From Limosilactobacillus sp. (lineage in GTDB: Bacteria > Bacillota > Bacilli > Lactobacillales > Lactobacillaceae), in NCBI RefSeq assembly GCF_022482365.1, contig NZ_JAKVPE010000001.1, positions 1 to 64,000 of the forward strand: a stretch of 64,000 bases of DNA, written 5' to 3'. Made by a program: the position numbers and the translations under genes. How positions within the stretch are numbered: position 1 is the stretch's first letter; each line of letters begins with the position of its first letter. Below, one piece after another: positions 1 to 7,987 of this stretch. Under the pieces are notes generated by a model. That model saw only the letters and a list, made by a program, of their open reading frames with translations, did no database searches and had not been told where the DNA came from.

Positions 1-554
1 TACTTTTTGGCGTTCTTCTTTTTCTTTAAGTGCGGGCGTCGCTTTTTCGGCTCCGCTTCCGTTTCCGTTTGCCCCGGCGCGTCGACGTGGATGAAGGTGA
101 CCAGTTCGCTGCGTTCGTTGTCGGCATCCGTCTTCGGGTCGTTTTGGACCATGATATCAACACTGTCGCGGTGCCGGTCGTTGATCCGCGCCTCGGCAAC
201 CGTTCCCAGCTGGAACTCGGTCTGCTGAGCCAGGAAGCCGCACTCCAGGCCGAAGGAGGTCTGCTCCTTGTCACGCTGGATCCGCTCGTTTACGATCGGC
301 CCCGCTAGCCGCCATACCTGGCTGACCTTATCGTGGCGCTGCAGGGTCAGGTCACCCAGCCCCAACTGGTGAGTCAAAATGACCAGGTCGTCATGCGTTG
401 CCACCGGATACTGGCGGGCGAGGTCCTTGCCAATCCAGTAAAGCATGTCGTCAGTCTCCTTGCCGAGGATGGCCGGCAGAATGACGTCGCGAAGGGTCCC
501 GTTGACCAGGCCCTGGTGACTGTGCAGCAATTGATCATAGCGTTCTTGACTCAT
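1..554 (-). CDS. YslB-like DUF2507 protein (3' edge at window start)
   Basis: Read on the minus strand from ATG at 554, 184 codons are open and codon 185 begins TA at the window edge, so the stop probably lies one base outside. The N-terminal two thirds carry a conserved-looking core (LGKETDDMLYWIGKDLARQY) that I recognise as the DUF2507/YslB family, a small V4R-like fold of unknown role that sits near murI in Bacillus as well. The last about 35 residues are charged and end in a Lys/Arg tail (PKKRRPHLKKKKNAKK). The start is backed by AGAGGAG 8-10 nt upstream on the minus strand. It is divergent from murI. Family assignment is from pattern recognition; function unknown. Confidence 0.8.
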   Translation of the reverse strand, partial: MSQERYDQLLHSHQGLVNGTLRDVILPAILGKETDDMLYWIGKDLARQYPVATHDDLVILTHQLGLGDLTLQRHDKVSQVWRLAGPIVNERIQRDKEQTSFGLECGFLAQQTEFQLGTVAEARINDRHRDSVDIMVQNDPKTDADNERSELVTFIHVDAPGQTETEAEPKKRRPHLKKKKNAKK

Positions 555-590
555 TTTATTTAATCGCTCCTCTTTGTAACAATCATTCTT

Positions 591-617
591 ATTATACTTA
601 AAATTGCCAGATATAAT
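591..617. promoter_or_regulatory. Possible divergent -10 elements between the YslB-like gene and murI
   Basis: The AT-rich gap 555-721 contains a TATAAT on the minus strand (596 down to 591) and a TATAAT on the plus strand (612-617), facing apart towards the two flanking genes. Neither has a convincing -35 at 16-18 bp, so these are candidate -10 boxes only. Confidence 0.4.
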
Positions 618-721
618 AGTAAAAGTTTCTTAAAACTTGCAAATTTTGCCGGCGAAAACGATAATATAGTTTCAGGTATTTTTCTACGGAAATAAAGTTA
701 AAGTTTTATGAGGTGAACGAC

Positions 722-1513
722 ATGGATAATCGTCCGATTGGTTTAATGGATTCAGGACTTGGGGGCCTATCGGTAATGCGGGTGCTTCACAAGCAGCTGC
801 CCACGGAGTCACTAATCTTCGTCGGCGACCAGGGTCACTTTCCCTACGGCACGAAGAGTCAGGAAGAATTGCAGCGCTTGGTGATGAATATCGGCGACTT
901 CCTCCTGGACCACGACGTCAAGATGATGATCGTGGCTTGCAACACGGCCACGGCGGCCGCCCTGCCGCTCCTGCAGGAAAAGCTGCCGATTCCGGTAATC
1001 GGGGTGATCGAACCGGGCGCCCAGGCGGCGGTCGCCCACCATCCCCAAACCGTGGGGGTGATCGGCACCGAGTCGACGATCAAGAAGGGGGCCTATGATC
1101 AGGCCCTGCACCGGTTGGACAAGCGGCTGACGGTATACAGCCATGCCGCCCAACCACTCGTCCCAATTGTCGAGCACGGTCAGACGGGGACCCCGGCAGC
1201 CCAGGCGGCGGTCGCCCGCGAACTGGCCTACTTCGACACTCATCCGGTCCAGGCTCTGATTCTGGGCTGTACCCACTTCCCGTTTTTGGCGCCGGAGATC
1301 CAGCAGAAGATGGGCCAAGACGTGCTGCTGATTGATCCGGCCTTTGAAACCATCAAGCAGGCGGCTGCCACGCTGACCAAGCAGAATTTGCTGGCTGACC
1401 AGGAAACGGGCACGATTAAACTCTATACCACTGGTGACCGGGCCGACCTGGTCGCCGGGGCTCAGCAGTGGCTGGCGGGTCAGTTCGATAGTTGCGAACA
1501 CACGGATTTATAA
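722..1513 (+). CDS. murI: Glutamate racemase
   Basis: Converts L-glutamate to D-glutamate for peptidoglycan stem peptides; cytosolic, cofactor-independent. The 263-residue product has the family N-terminus with the DSGLGG motif (D10, S11), the first catalytic cysteine in VACNTATA (C73) and the second in GCTHFP (C183), so both acid/base cysteines are present. ATG at 722 is preferred over an in-frame GTG at 713 because GAGGTG at 710-715 is correctly spaced as its ribosome binding site and the family starts at this Met. The 3' end is followed closely by the RdgB gene (17 nt), suggesting one transcript murI-rdgB-phosphoesterase, an arrangement common in Lactobacillales. Confidence 0.95.
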   Translation: MDNRPIGLMDSGLGGLSVMRVLHKQLPTESLIFVGDQGHFPYGTKSQEELQRLVMNIGDFLLDHDVKMMIVACNTATAAALPLLQEKLPIPVIGVIEPGAQAAVAHHPQTVGVIGTESTIKKGAYDQALHRLDKRLTVYSHAAQPLVPIVEHGQTGTPAAQAAVARELAYFDTHPVQALILGCTHFPFLAPEIQQKMGQDVLLIDPAFETIKQAAATLTKQNLLADQETGTIKLYTTGDRADLVAGAQQWLAGQFDSCEHTDL

Positions 1514-1530
1514 GACGAAGGGATGATAGG

Positions 1531-2124
1531 ATGACCACCTTAGTAATTGCCACCAAGAATGCCGGAAAGGCGCGCGAGTACCAGAAGATGCTGGCCCCGC
1601 ACGGGATCGAGGTCAAGACGCTCGCGGATTTTCCGCCAATTTCGATCAACGAGAACGGGCGCAGCTTTGAAGAAAATGCGACCATCAAGGCCCAGACGGT
1701 GATGAAAGCCCTGAACCTGCCCGTGATGGCCGACGATTCCGGCCTGGTTGTCGATGCCTTAAACGGTGAGCCGGGGATTCACTCGGCTCGCTACGCCGGT
1801 GACCACGACGATGCCGCCAACAATGCCAAGCTCCTGGCCGCCCTAAAGGATATTCCGGATGAAGAGCGGACGGCTCACTTCCACACGACGATCGTGGCCC
1901 TCAAGCCGGACGGCGCCAAGCTGGTTGCCAACGGCCGGGTGGACGGTCAGATCCTGCGGGAACGCCGCGGGGAAAATGGCTTCGGCTACGACCCGCTTTT
2001 TTACCTCCCGTCTTATGAGAAGACGATGGCCCAGCTGACGGCGGACCAAAAGAACGCGGTCAGCCACCGCGGCCGGGCGCTGCGTGAATTCATGCAGGAC
2101 TTTCCGGAATGGTGGCGAGCATAG
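1531..2124 (+). CDS. rdgB: XTP/dITP diphosphatase (RdgB/HAM1 family)
   Basis: House-cleaning nucleotide pyrophosphatase that hydrolyses non-canonical purine triphosphates (XTP, dITP, ITP) to monophosphates. 197 residues, normal for the family. Visible motifs: ATKNAGK near the N-terminus, SFEENA, MADDSGL, GEPGIHSARYAG, GENGFGYDPLF and the C-terminal SHRGRALREF, which together line the substrate pocket. The ATG at 1531 is chosen over a longer in-frame reading because the family starts at this MTTLVIATKN segment. The stop overlaps the GTG start of the next gene by one base, pointing to translational coupling. Confidence 0.94.
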   Translation: MTTLVIATKNAGKAREYQKMLAPHGIEVKTLADFPPISINENGRSFEENATIKAQTVMKALNLPVMADDSGLVVDALNGEPGIHSARYAGDHDDAANNAKLLAALKDIPDEERTAHFHTTIVALKPDGAKLVANGRVDGQILRERRGENGFGYDPLFYLPSYEKTMAQLTADQKNAVSHRGRALREFMQDFPEWWRA

Positions 2125-2645
2125 TGAAGGCCTTAATCATCAGTGATAACCATCGGGAAGAAGACATCCTGACGCAAATCGGTCAGCGCTGGGCCAACCA
2201 GGTCGACGTCATGATCCACTGTGGCGATTCGGAACTGGCACCCACGCAGCCGGCCATGAAGCAGTTTGACCTGGCGGTAGCGGGCAATAATGACTGGGGC
2301 CTGGACTATCCAAATGACGGCTTGCTGATCGCAAACGGGGTGCGAATTTTTGCCACCCACGGGCACCGTTACGGAGTCAACTCCTCCTTGACCCGTTTGA
2401 TGCTCAAGGGAGAGGAAGAACGGGCGGACATCGTCTGTTACGGCCACACCCACCAGTTGGCGGTGACTGTTGAAAAGGGGATGTTGATGATCAACCCCGG
2501 CAGCATTTCTCTGCCGCGGGGACAGTTTGCCCGAATCGGTGGCACCTTCGCCGTGGTGGACGCGCAGACGAATAAGTTTGTCGTGGACTACTACGATCGC
2601 CAGTCGCAACCGGTCGAGCAACTGCACTTTGAATTCAAGAGATAA
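2124..2645 (+). CDS. YfcE/MJ0936-type metallophosphoesterase
   Basis: Small calcineurin-like phosphodiesterase of about 173 residues. Metal-binding motifs in order: SDNH (first metal ligands), HCGDSE, AGNND and GHTH, plus a conserved PGS after MINPGSI. This is the YfcE/YsnB-type family acting on phosphodiesters in vitro; the physiological substrate is not known. The GTG at 2124 overlaps the rdgB stop (TAGTG) and gives the usual family N-terminus (KALIISDNH); an alternative ATG at 2109 would add five residues. Third gene of the murI-rdgB run, ending in a strong terminator. Confidence 0.88.
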   Translation: MKALIISDNHREEDILTQIGQRWANQVDVMIHCGDSELAPTQPAMKQFDLAVAGNNDWGLDYPNDGLLIANGVRIFATHGHRYGVNSSLTRLMLKGEEERADIVCYGHTHQLAVTVEKGMLMINPGSISLPRGQFARIGGTFAVVDAQTNKFVVDYYDRQSQPVEQLHFEFKR

Positions 2646-2650
2646 GAATG

Positions 2651-2686
2651 AAAAATGAGCTCCGGACTTGGGGCTCATTTTTTGTC
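2651..2686. terminator. Intrinsic terminator, convergent genes
   Basis: AATGAGC-TCC stem pairing with GGGGCTCATT followed by a T run on the plus strand; the A run on the left makes it usable from both sides. It separates the murI operon from the convergent HAD gene. Confidence 0.85.
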
Positions 2687-2689
2687 TCT

Positions 2690-3505
2690 TCACATAAACT
2701 TCTCGATTGCCTGGGCGATCCCGTCGTGGTTGTTGTCCGCGGTGATGTAGTCGGCCGCATCCAGCAGACCCTGCTCCGAATTGCCCATGGCGACCCCGAC
2801 GCCGGCGTACTTAATCATTCCAATGTCGTTTAAGCCGTTGCCGAAGCTCATCACCTCGGCCGGCTTGAGGTTCAGGGCCGAGGTGAGGTGGGCCAGTGCC
2901 AGCTCCTTGGAGGCCTGCTTGGAGATGAATTCCAGGTAGTCGACCTCACTGCGCAGAATCGTGAAGCGGTCCTTGAAGTCTTCCGGCAGCTCCCGCTCGA
3001 TTCGGTCGAGAATCGTCGGGGAATCCAGCATCATTCCCTTGACGACCACCAACTGATCCTTGAGACGCTCCAGTTCGTCCATGGTCCGGAACTTCAGCGG
3101 GATGTGGACCTTCCAGGACTCGTGAATCATCACGGGCGAGAGGTCCTCATTGGCGGTGTACATGCAGTCCGGGGTCGACAGGCAGATCCGGACGCCGTGC
3201 TTGCGGGCGAAGAGCTCCAGGTCCAGGTAGTCGTTGAAATCAAAGGATTCCTTCCTGAGGACCTGGCCGTTGGTGGTTTGGATCAGCGAGCCGTTGTAAC
3301 AGATCACGTACTGGTCGTCCTGGTGGTTGACACCCAGCTGGTCGAGGTAGTTTTGGAAACCGCACAGGGGCCGGCCGGTGGTGATCACGACCTTGGCCCC
3401 TTGAGCACTGGCGCTTTTCAGTGCCGCAACCGTTTTCGGCGTGATCGCCAACTGGTCGTTTATCAGGGTGCCATCGATGTCGATTGCCAGTAATTTAATT
3501 CCCAT
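2690..3505 (-). CDS. Cof-type HAD-IIB sugar phosphatase
   Basis: 271-residue haloacid-dehalogenase hydrolase with the nucleophile motif LLAIDIDGTL (D9, D11), motif II region VITTGRP, and the C-terminal motif SFGNGLNDIGMI. The length and the large C2 cap mark the Cof/YidA subfamily, cytosolic phosphatases that act on sugar phosphates and similar small phosphoesters. Start at 3505 is supported by GGAGGGA about 7 nt upstream on the minus strand. It stands alone, convergent with the murI operon and divergent from an organophosphate antiporter, so a sugar-phosphate substrate is plausible but not proven. Confidence 0.9.
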   Translation of the reverse strand: MGIKLLAIDIDGTLINDQLAITPKTVAALKSASAQGAKVVITTGRPLCGFQNYLDQLGVNHQDDQYVICYNGSLIQTTNGQVLRKESFDFNDYLDLELFARKHGVRICLSTPDCMYTANEDLSPVMIHESWKVHIPLKFRTMDELERLKDQLVVVKGMMLDSPTILDRIERELPEDFKDRFTILRSEVDYLEFISKQASKELALAHLTSALNLKPAEVMSFGNGLNDIGMIKYAGVGVAMGNSEQGLLDAADYITADNNHDGIAQAIEKFM

Positions 3506-3630
3506 GATAATCCCTCCTGTTTATCAAGTGACCGATTAATTGATGAATAATATTCAATAATAAGACATATTTTTCTGAATATTACATTTACTCCTCACTA
3601 TTAATGGTACAATAAAAATATAGTAATAAA

Positions 3631-3655
3631 TAGTCTTTTTATTGACAAAAGACTA
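3631..3655. promoter_or_regulatory. Perfect 9-bp inverted repeat, candidate operator
   Basis: TAGTCTTTT, seven bases, AAAAGACTA: a perfect dyad whose spacer runs into a TTGACA (3642-3647) about 85 nt before the antiporter gene. A -10 at correct spacing is not clear (CGATAT is poor). The dyad could be a repressor or activator site for the transporter or for the divergent HAD gene. Confidence 0.4.
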
Positions 3656-3730
3656 TAAGAAATTCGATATCGGACGTTTCTGACAAATTGTATTTTTATT
3701 CGCTGCCCATTTTAGCTTTCAGAAGGGAAG

Positions 3731-5038
3731 ATGAGTCATATGTTAAGCTGGCTAAAACCTAGTCCGCCAGCTCAAGAGTTGGTGGCAGTTGAAGATCGTC
3801 CGCACCGTTATCACGTTTATCGGACGCGACTAATGTTTGCATCGATTTTTGCTTATTCTTCATACTACATTGTTCGGTCAAACTTTACCGTGGCCTCCCA
3901 GTACCTGACCCGTTACCGGGACTTTACAACTAATGACATCGGGCTGGTCTTATCGGCCCTGGCCATTTCCTACGGCTGTGCCAAGTTCTTCATGGGACTC
4001 TTGGCCGACCGGCTGAATCCCCGGTACTTTGTTGGGGTGGGGCTGATTATCTCGGCCCTCTTTAACCTCTGCTTTGGCTTTACCGCCAACAAGTGGGTCA
4101 TGATGGCCCTGATGATTGGGGTCGGGGTGACCCAGGGGATCGGGGCGCCTTGTTGCCAGAAGATGCTGGCGGCCTGGTTTGACTCCCAGCACTTGGGGCT
4201 TGCAACCTCGACCTGGAACATTTCACACAACGTTGGGCCGGGGACCACGTCGCTGATCGTGGCGGCCACCGTGGCGGTCTTTGGGGCCAGCAACCTGAAC
4301 AGCATTTTCCTGATCCCATCCTTGGTTTCAATCATCATGGCGATCATCGTGATGTGCCTCGGGGTGGAAGAGCCCCAGGTTGAGGGCCTGCCACCGGTTA
4401 ACAAGTCCAAGAAGAAGAACATCCACCACAGTTCCGGCTGGGTGGCCTTCCGGGATAACATCCTGCACAACAAGCTGGTTTGGATTATCTGCATCATGAA
4501 CGCCTTCGCCTACATCATTCGGTACGGGATTGAAAATTGGATTCCCGTCTACCTGTCCCAGGCACGGGGCTTCAGCAGCGTTTTGACCAACACCGGCTAC
4601 TCGGTCTTCGAGTACACGGCGATCCCGGGGACGATCCTGCTCGGCTACATCTCCGATAAGTACCTGAAGGGTCGGCGGATGCCAATCATGGTCTGGACCT
4701 CGATTGCCATCTTCGTGATGGTTCCGATCTACGCGCTGTGCAAGCAGGTTGCGACCGTCTACATCATCCTGGCCCTGCTCGGTGTCTGCATCTTCGGCCA
4801 ACAGGTCCTGATGGGGATCATCATCATGGACGCCCTGCCGGTAGAGAGTGTGGCCAGTGGGAGCGGCTTGGCCGGCTTCTTCGGCTATGCCTTCGGGCAG
4901 GTCATGGCGGCCTCCGGAATTGGTTACATCGTCGCCAAGACGAACTGGTACGCCAGCTTCGTCATCGTGGAGATTGCTGCCGTCATCTGCATTGCCTGCT
5001 TCGTTTACCTCAATAAAGTTTACAAGCACAAGATTTAA
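3731..5038 (+). CDS. Organophosphate:phosphate antiporter (UhpT/GlpT-like MFS)
   Basis: 435-residue membrane protein with about 12 hydrophobic segments in two halves separated by a basic cytoplasmic loop (around residues 215-235, NKSKKKN). The N-terminal stretch RLMFASIFAYSSYYIVRSNF and the loop FFMGLLADRLNPR match the organophosphate antiporter branch of the major facilitator superfamily (GlpT, UhpT, PgtP), which exchange sugar phosphates or glycerol-3-phosphate for inorganic phosphate. Substrate cannot be settled from sequence. GAAGGGAAG precedes ATG 3731. No two-component sensor of the UhpABC kind is adjacent; instead two HAD phosphatases flank it on the opposite strand. Confidence 0.88.
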   Translation: MSHMLSWLKPSPPAQELVAVEDRPHRYHVYRTRLMFASIFAYSSYYIVRSNFTVASQYLTRYRDFTTNDIGLVLSALAISYGCAKFFMGLLADRLNPRYFVGVGLIISALFNLCFGFTANKWVMMALMIGVGVTQGIGAPCCQKMLAAWFDSQHLGLATSTWNISHNVGPGTTSLIVAATVAVFGASNLNSIFLIPSLVSIIMAIIVMCLGVEEPQVEGLPPVNKSKKKNIHHSSGWVAFRDNILHNKLVWIICIMNAFAYIIRYGIENWIPVYLSQARGFSSVLTNTGYSVFEYTAIPGTILLGYISDKYLKGRRMPIMVWTSIAIFVMVPIYALCKQVATVYIILALLGVCIFGQQVLMGIIIMDALPVESVASGSGLAGFFGYAFGQVMAASGIGYIVAKTNWYASFVIVEIAAVICIACFVYLNKVYKHKI

Positions 5039-5042
5039 ATAT

Positions 5043-5087
5043 AAAAAAGCGAGCTCCGTGGCTAGATGCCGGGAGCTCGTTTTTTGC
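5043..5087. terminator. Intrinsic terminator after the antiporter
   Basis: GCGAGCTCC paired with GGGAGCTCGT around an 11-nt loop, followed by TTTTTT; preceded by A6, so it can also serve the convergent minus-strand genes. Confidence 0.87.
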
Positions 5088-5102
5088 ATTATTCTGATTT
5101 GC

Positions 5103-5939
5103 TTAGCGACTGTTTTTCAAAAGCTGTTCGATCGTCTTGAGGACGCCGTCGTGATTGTTGTCGAGTGCGGTGACGTGACCGGCCTGGAGCTTGATCACCG
5201 GATTGGCGTTTTGCATGGCGTAGCTCTGGGAAGTCATCGCCAGCATGCCGAGGTCGTTTTCATTATCGCCAAATGTAACGATCTCGTCGTCGAGCAGGCC
5301 AAACCGGTCCTGAAGACGGGCGAGGGCGTTGCGCTTGGTGGCCTTGGCATTGCCGATCTGGTCGGTGTTGAAGCCGGAATTTTCAATGATCAAAGACGGC
5401 GGCAGGTAGCCATCCATGACCGCAGCCACCTTGTTGAGGTCGATGTGGGGTGCAAAGTTGATCGAAATCTTGGTGAACTGCTCATCCGGAAATTGGCTGA
5501 AGACCCGGCGAATGTCGGGCACCCGGGTGACGTCCTCGTAGAAGATCTTAATGACGTTGAAATTGTGTTCGTCCATCTTTTGGTCGACGTAGGACTTAGT
5601 CGGCCCGGAGACCACCAGCTGGTTGATGTCTTCGGGTCCGTAGAAACGGTCCAGGATGTGCATAACCCGTTGGAGGGCCGTCACCTGGATGGGGTAGGCC
5701 TGGACAATTTCGTGTCCCCGGTGGATGACTGAGCCGTTTTGGGAGATGAAGTCCATCGAATCGACGTAGGGGGCAAACTCGCGGGCCAGGCGCGGAAAGC
5801 TGGAGCCACTGGCCGCCACGAAGCGGATTCCGCGACGCTGCAGCTGGCGAAAGACGCGCTTGAAGAGGTGCTGATTATAGGAATGGTCGTCGCGTAAAAA
5901 GGTGCCATCCATGTCGGTGGCGATTAGTTTAATGCTCAT
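5103..5939 (-). CDS. Cof-type HAD-IIB phosphatase
   Basis: 278 residues with LIATDMDGTF (D9, D11), AASGSSFPRL as motif II and VTFGDNENDLGML as motif IV; Cof/YkrA subfamily. Start at 5939 (MSIKLIATDMDG) is the family start; a longer in-frame reading to 5981 lies wholly inside the upstream gene and lacks support. The start codon overlaps the last 11 nt of the MscS channel gene on the same strand, so the two are probably translated as a coupled pair. Substrate unknown, likely a phosphorylated sugar or cofactor intermediate. Confidence 0.9.
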   Translation of the reverse strand: MSIKLIATDMDGTFLRDDHSYNQHLFKRVFRQLQRRGIRFVAASGSSFPRLAREFAPYVDSMDFISQNGSVIHRGHEIVQAYPIQVTALQRVMHILDRFYGPEDINQLVVSGPTKSYVDQKMDEHNFNVIKIFYEDVTRVPDIRRVFSQFPDEQFTKISINFAPHIDLNKVAAVMDGYLPPSLIIENSGFNTDQIGNAKATKRNALARLQDRFGLLDDEIVTFGDNENDLGMLAMTSQSYAMQNANPVIKLQAGHVTALDNNHDGVLKTIEQLLKNSR

Positions 5940-6807
5940 GGTGATTGGTTCCCTCCCAGGATAGTGGAATGTTTTTGGCATGCAGGGCCTGCAGGTAGGC
6001 GGCCAGAAACTGGCTGCTCAGGCGCGACTGGCTGCCGTTGGCGACGGTGATCGTCACCCGAAAGACCAGCTGGCTGCCGACCGTGACCGGGCCGACGATG
6101 ACCGGATCTTCCCGCAGCTCCGGCGTCTTGGCGATCAGCTGCTTATTGACCTCCTCGACGACGGCGCGGACCTCGGACAAGACCGCGTTGGGTGCGATGT
6201 GAATGTCGACGTTAGCGACCATGTTGTTGCGTGAAAAGTTGCGGACAACGGTGATGTTGCGGTTGGGGATGTAGTTGAGGGTCCCGTCGGCACTGGTGAT
6301 CTGGGTTGTCCGAATCCCCAGCGCGGTGACGGTTCCCTTGATCTGGTTGACCTCGACCACGTCCCCGACGTCCAGCTGCTGCTCTAGGAGGATGAAGAAG
6401 CCGTTAACCACGTCGCTGACGAAGCCCTGGGCCCCCAGCCCGAGGGCGATGCTGAAGATTCCGGCCCCGGCGATCAGGGTCCCAACCGGAACGCCGATTT
6501 CCGAAAGCAGGGCGTAGAGGAAGAAGAAGTAACAAGTGTAGCGATAGATGTTCAGGGTCAGGGCGCGGATCGTGGCGACCCGGTTGCTGCCCTTGAGGAA
6601 TTTGTACTTATTCGATTCCTGAAAGAGGTGGTTGATGATCAGCCGCCCCAGCCACAGGATGAGGACGAAGAGCAGGGCGGTGATGACGATCAGCAGCAGC
6701 TTGTTTAAGAACTGCTGGAGGATCTGGTGCCAGGAAAGGTCGGTAAAGGCCCGGCGTACCTGTTCGATTTGTTTGTTGAGTTGGGCATTGCTTGCCGCGA
6801 TGACCAT
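5929..6807 (-). CDS. Small-conductance mechanosensitive channel, MscS family
   Basis: 292-residue channel that opens under membrane tension on osmotic downshock. Hydrophobic segments lie at about residues 40-60, 85-105 and 115-150; the third contains the Gly/Ala-rich pore helix (AGAGIFSIALGLGAQGFVSD) followed by the signature GFFILLEQQLDVGDVVEV and the beta domain. The length is that of YkuT-like minimal MscS proteins. ATG 6807 is chosen because AAGGAGGC sits 8 nt upstream; an in-frame extension to 6876 has no such site. Forms an overlapping pair with the HAD gene downstream. Confidence 0.9.
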   Translation of the reverse strand: MVIAASNAQLNKQIEQVRRAFTDLSWHQILQQFLNKLLLIVITALLFVLILWLGRLIINHLFQESNKYKFLKGSNRVATIRALTLNIYRYTCYFFFLYALLSEIGVPVGTLIAGAGIFSIALGLGAQGFVSDVVNGFFILLEQQLDVGDVVEVNQIKGTVTALGIRTTQITSADGTLNYIPNRNITVVRNFSRNNMVANVDIHIAPNAVLSEVRAVVEEVNKQLIAKTPELREDPVIVGPVTVGSQLVFRVTITVANGSQSRLSSQFLAAYLQALHAKNIPLSWEGTNHHEH

Positions 6808-6952
6808 GGGGATGCCTCCTTGATTAAATGCTGAATTAATTGTAACCACGAACCGCGGAAATTGTCGATAGGTCAATTGTTGTTTTCACCCAAACTGTGC
6901 TATCCTTGTTCTGAGTATAGATAAAATTAATCGTTAAAAGGAGGGAATCTTG

Positions 6953-7393
6953 ATGACTTATGGACAATTAGCGGGCCTGATCGCGGCAATTGCCTTTTTG
7001 ATTCTCGTTGTTTTTGCCTGCGTCGTACTGAATCAAGTAACCAAAACAATGAAGGAAACCAACAAGAGCATTACGACCCTGACCCGTGACGTAGATAACC
7101 TCAGCAAGGAAGTCGAGGACGTGCTCAGCAACACCAACGCGCTGTTGACTGACATTAATAAGAAGTCCAGCCAGCTCGATCCGGCCGTTAAGGCGGTCGC
7201 CGACGTCAGCCAAAGCGTGATCGACATTAACGACCACGTCCACGACCTGACGGCGAAGGTCAGCGCCGGGCGGGAGAAGAGTCAGTTCGGCCTGGGACTG
7301 TTGAAGACTGCCGGCAAGGCCGCGGTGGTCAATTCATTTACCAAGCTTAGAAAGCGGCGTGCAGAACGGAAAGGGGCAAGTGATTATGAGTAA
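6953..7393 (+). CDS. DUF948 membrane-anchored coiled-coil protein
   Basis: 146 residues: one N-terminal transmembrane segment (about 8-30) followed by a long heptad-like helix with Thr/Asp/Asn/Ser and a basic C-terminus (KLRKRRAERKG). This matches the DUF948 family of general-stress-type proteins, function unknown. ATG 6953 is used rather than the TTG just before it; GGAGGG is 7 nt upstream. The stop overlaps the start of the YtxH-like gene by 8 nt, and this two-gene order is common in lactobacilli. Confidence 0.82.
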   Translation: MTYGQLAGLIAAIAFLILVVFACVVLNQVTKTMKETNKSITTLTRDVDNLSKEVEDVLSNTNALLTDINKKSSQLDPAVKAVADVSQSVIDINDHVHDLTAKVSAGREKSQFGLGLLKTAGKAAVVNSFTKLRKRRAERKGASDYE

Positions 7394-7826
7394 AAAATTA
7401 TTTTTCGGTGCACTGTTAGGGAGCGCAATGACGGGGGCGGCCTGGCTGTCACTGTCCGACAAGAAGAAGGAAGACTTGAAGAAGCAGCTCCGCCAGCGGA
7501 CCAGCGCGGCCATGGATGCGGCCACCGACTACGCCTTGGACGCCTTGGACATTGTTGATGCCAAGCTGGCGGAGAGTGAGGTCGATGACAAGCTCAACCG
7601 CTTCACCGACGGGGCCAAGAAGGTCAAGAAGGCCGCAACGGAAACCGCCGGCAAGGTCGCCGATCACCTGACTAACGACGACTTCGATGAACAGACCGCC
7701 GACATTCGGGCCGAGCTGGCCGCCGCCAACCACCCGGACGACAACGATGATCCGGTGGTGGACGACGACATTGTCATCGACACCACTGATGACGATTCCG
7801 AAGATCAGCGTTCGGACGAAAAATAA
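7386..7826 (+). CDS. YtxH-like small envelope/stress protein
   Basis: 146 residues with an N-terminal short hydrophobic Gly-rich segment (KLFFGALLGSAMTGAAWLSL) typical of YtxH-domain proteins, then an amphipathic Lys/Ala-rich helix and a strongly acidic C-terminal tail (DDDxxD repeats). ATG 7386 is chosen as the family-like start with AAAGGGG upstream; the longer in-frame reading begins inside the DUF948 gene. The pair is probably a membrane-associated stress module. Function not established. Confidence 0.75.
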   Translation: MSKKLFFGALLGSAMTGAAWLSLSDKKKEDLKKQLRQRTSAAMDAATDYALDALDIVDAKLAESEVDDKLNRFTDGAKKVKKAATETAGKVADHLTNDDFDEQTADIRAELAAANHPDDNDDPVVDDDIVIDTTDDDSEDQRSDEK

Positions 7827-7845
7827 ACTAACTCAAAGTAAAACG

Positions 7846-7889
7846 AAAAATGGCAAAATGGCGTTCGACGCGATTTTGCCATTTTTTTA
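7846..7889 (+). terminator. Intrinsic terminator after the YtxH-like gene
   Basis: Long stem ATGGCAAAATGGC / GCGATTTTGCCAT with loop GTTCGAC, followed by T7. Confidence 0.88.
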
Positions 7890-7891
7890 GC

Positions 7892-7929
7892 TGAAAACGT
7901 TTGCCATTTGACCCACGATCTGCTATATT
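7892..7929 (+). promoter_or_regulatory. ccpA promoter overlapped by a cre-like site
   Basis: TTGCCA (7901-7906), a 17-bp spacer and TATATT (7924-7929) make a good sigma-A promoter. TGAAAACGTTTGCC at 7892-7905 matches the catabolite-responsive-element consensus TGNNANCGNTNNCA at all but the last position and lies over the -35, where CcpA binding would repress. This suggests autorepression of ccpA, known for several firmicutes. Confidence 0.65.
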
Positions 7930-7987
7930 AGTTAAGTTATGAAAACCAATGAAAACGGTCAATACCAAGAATGAAAGGGCTATCTTT

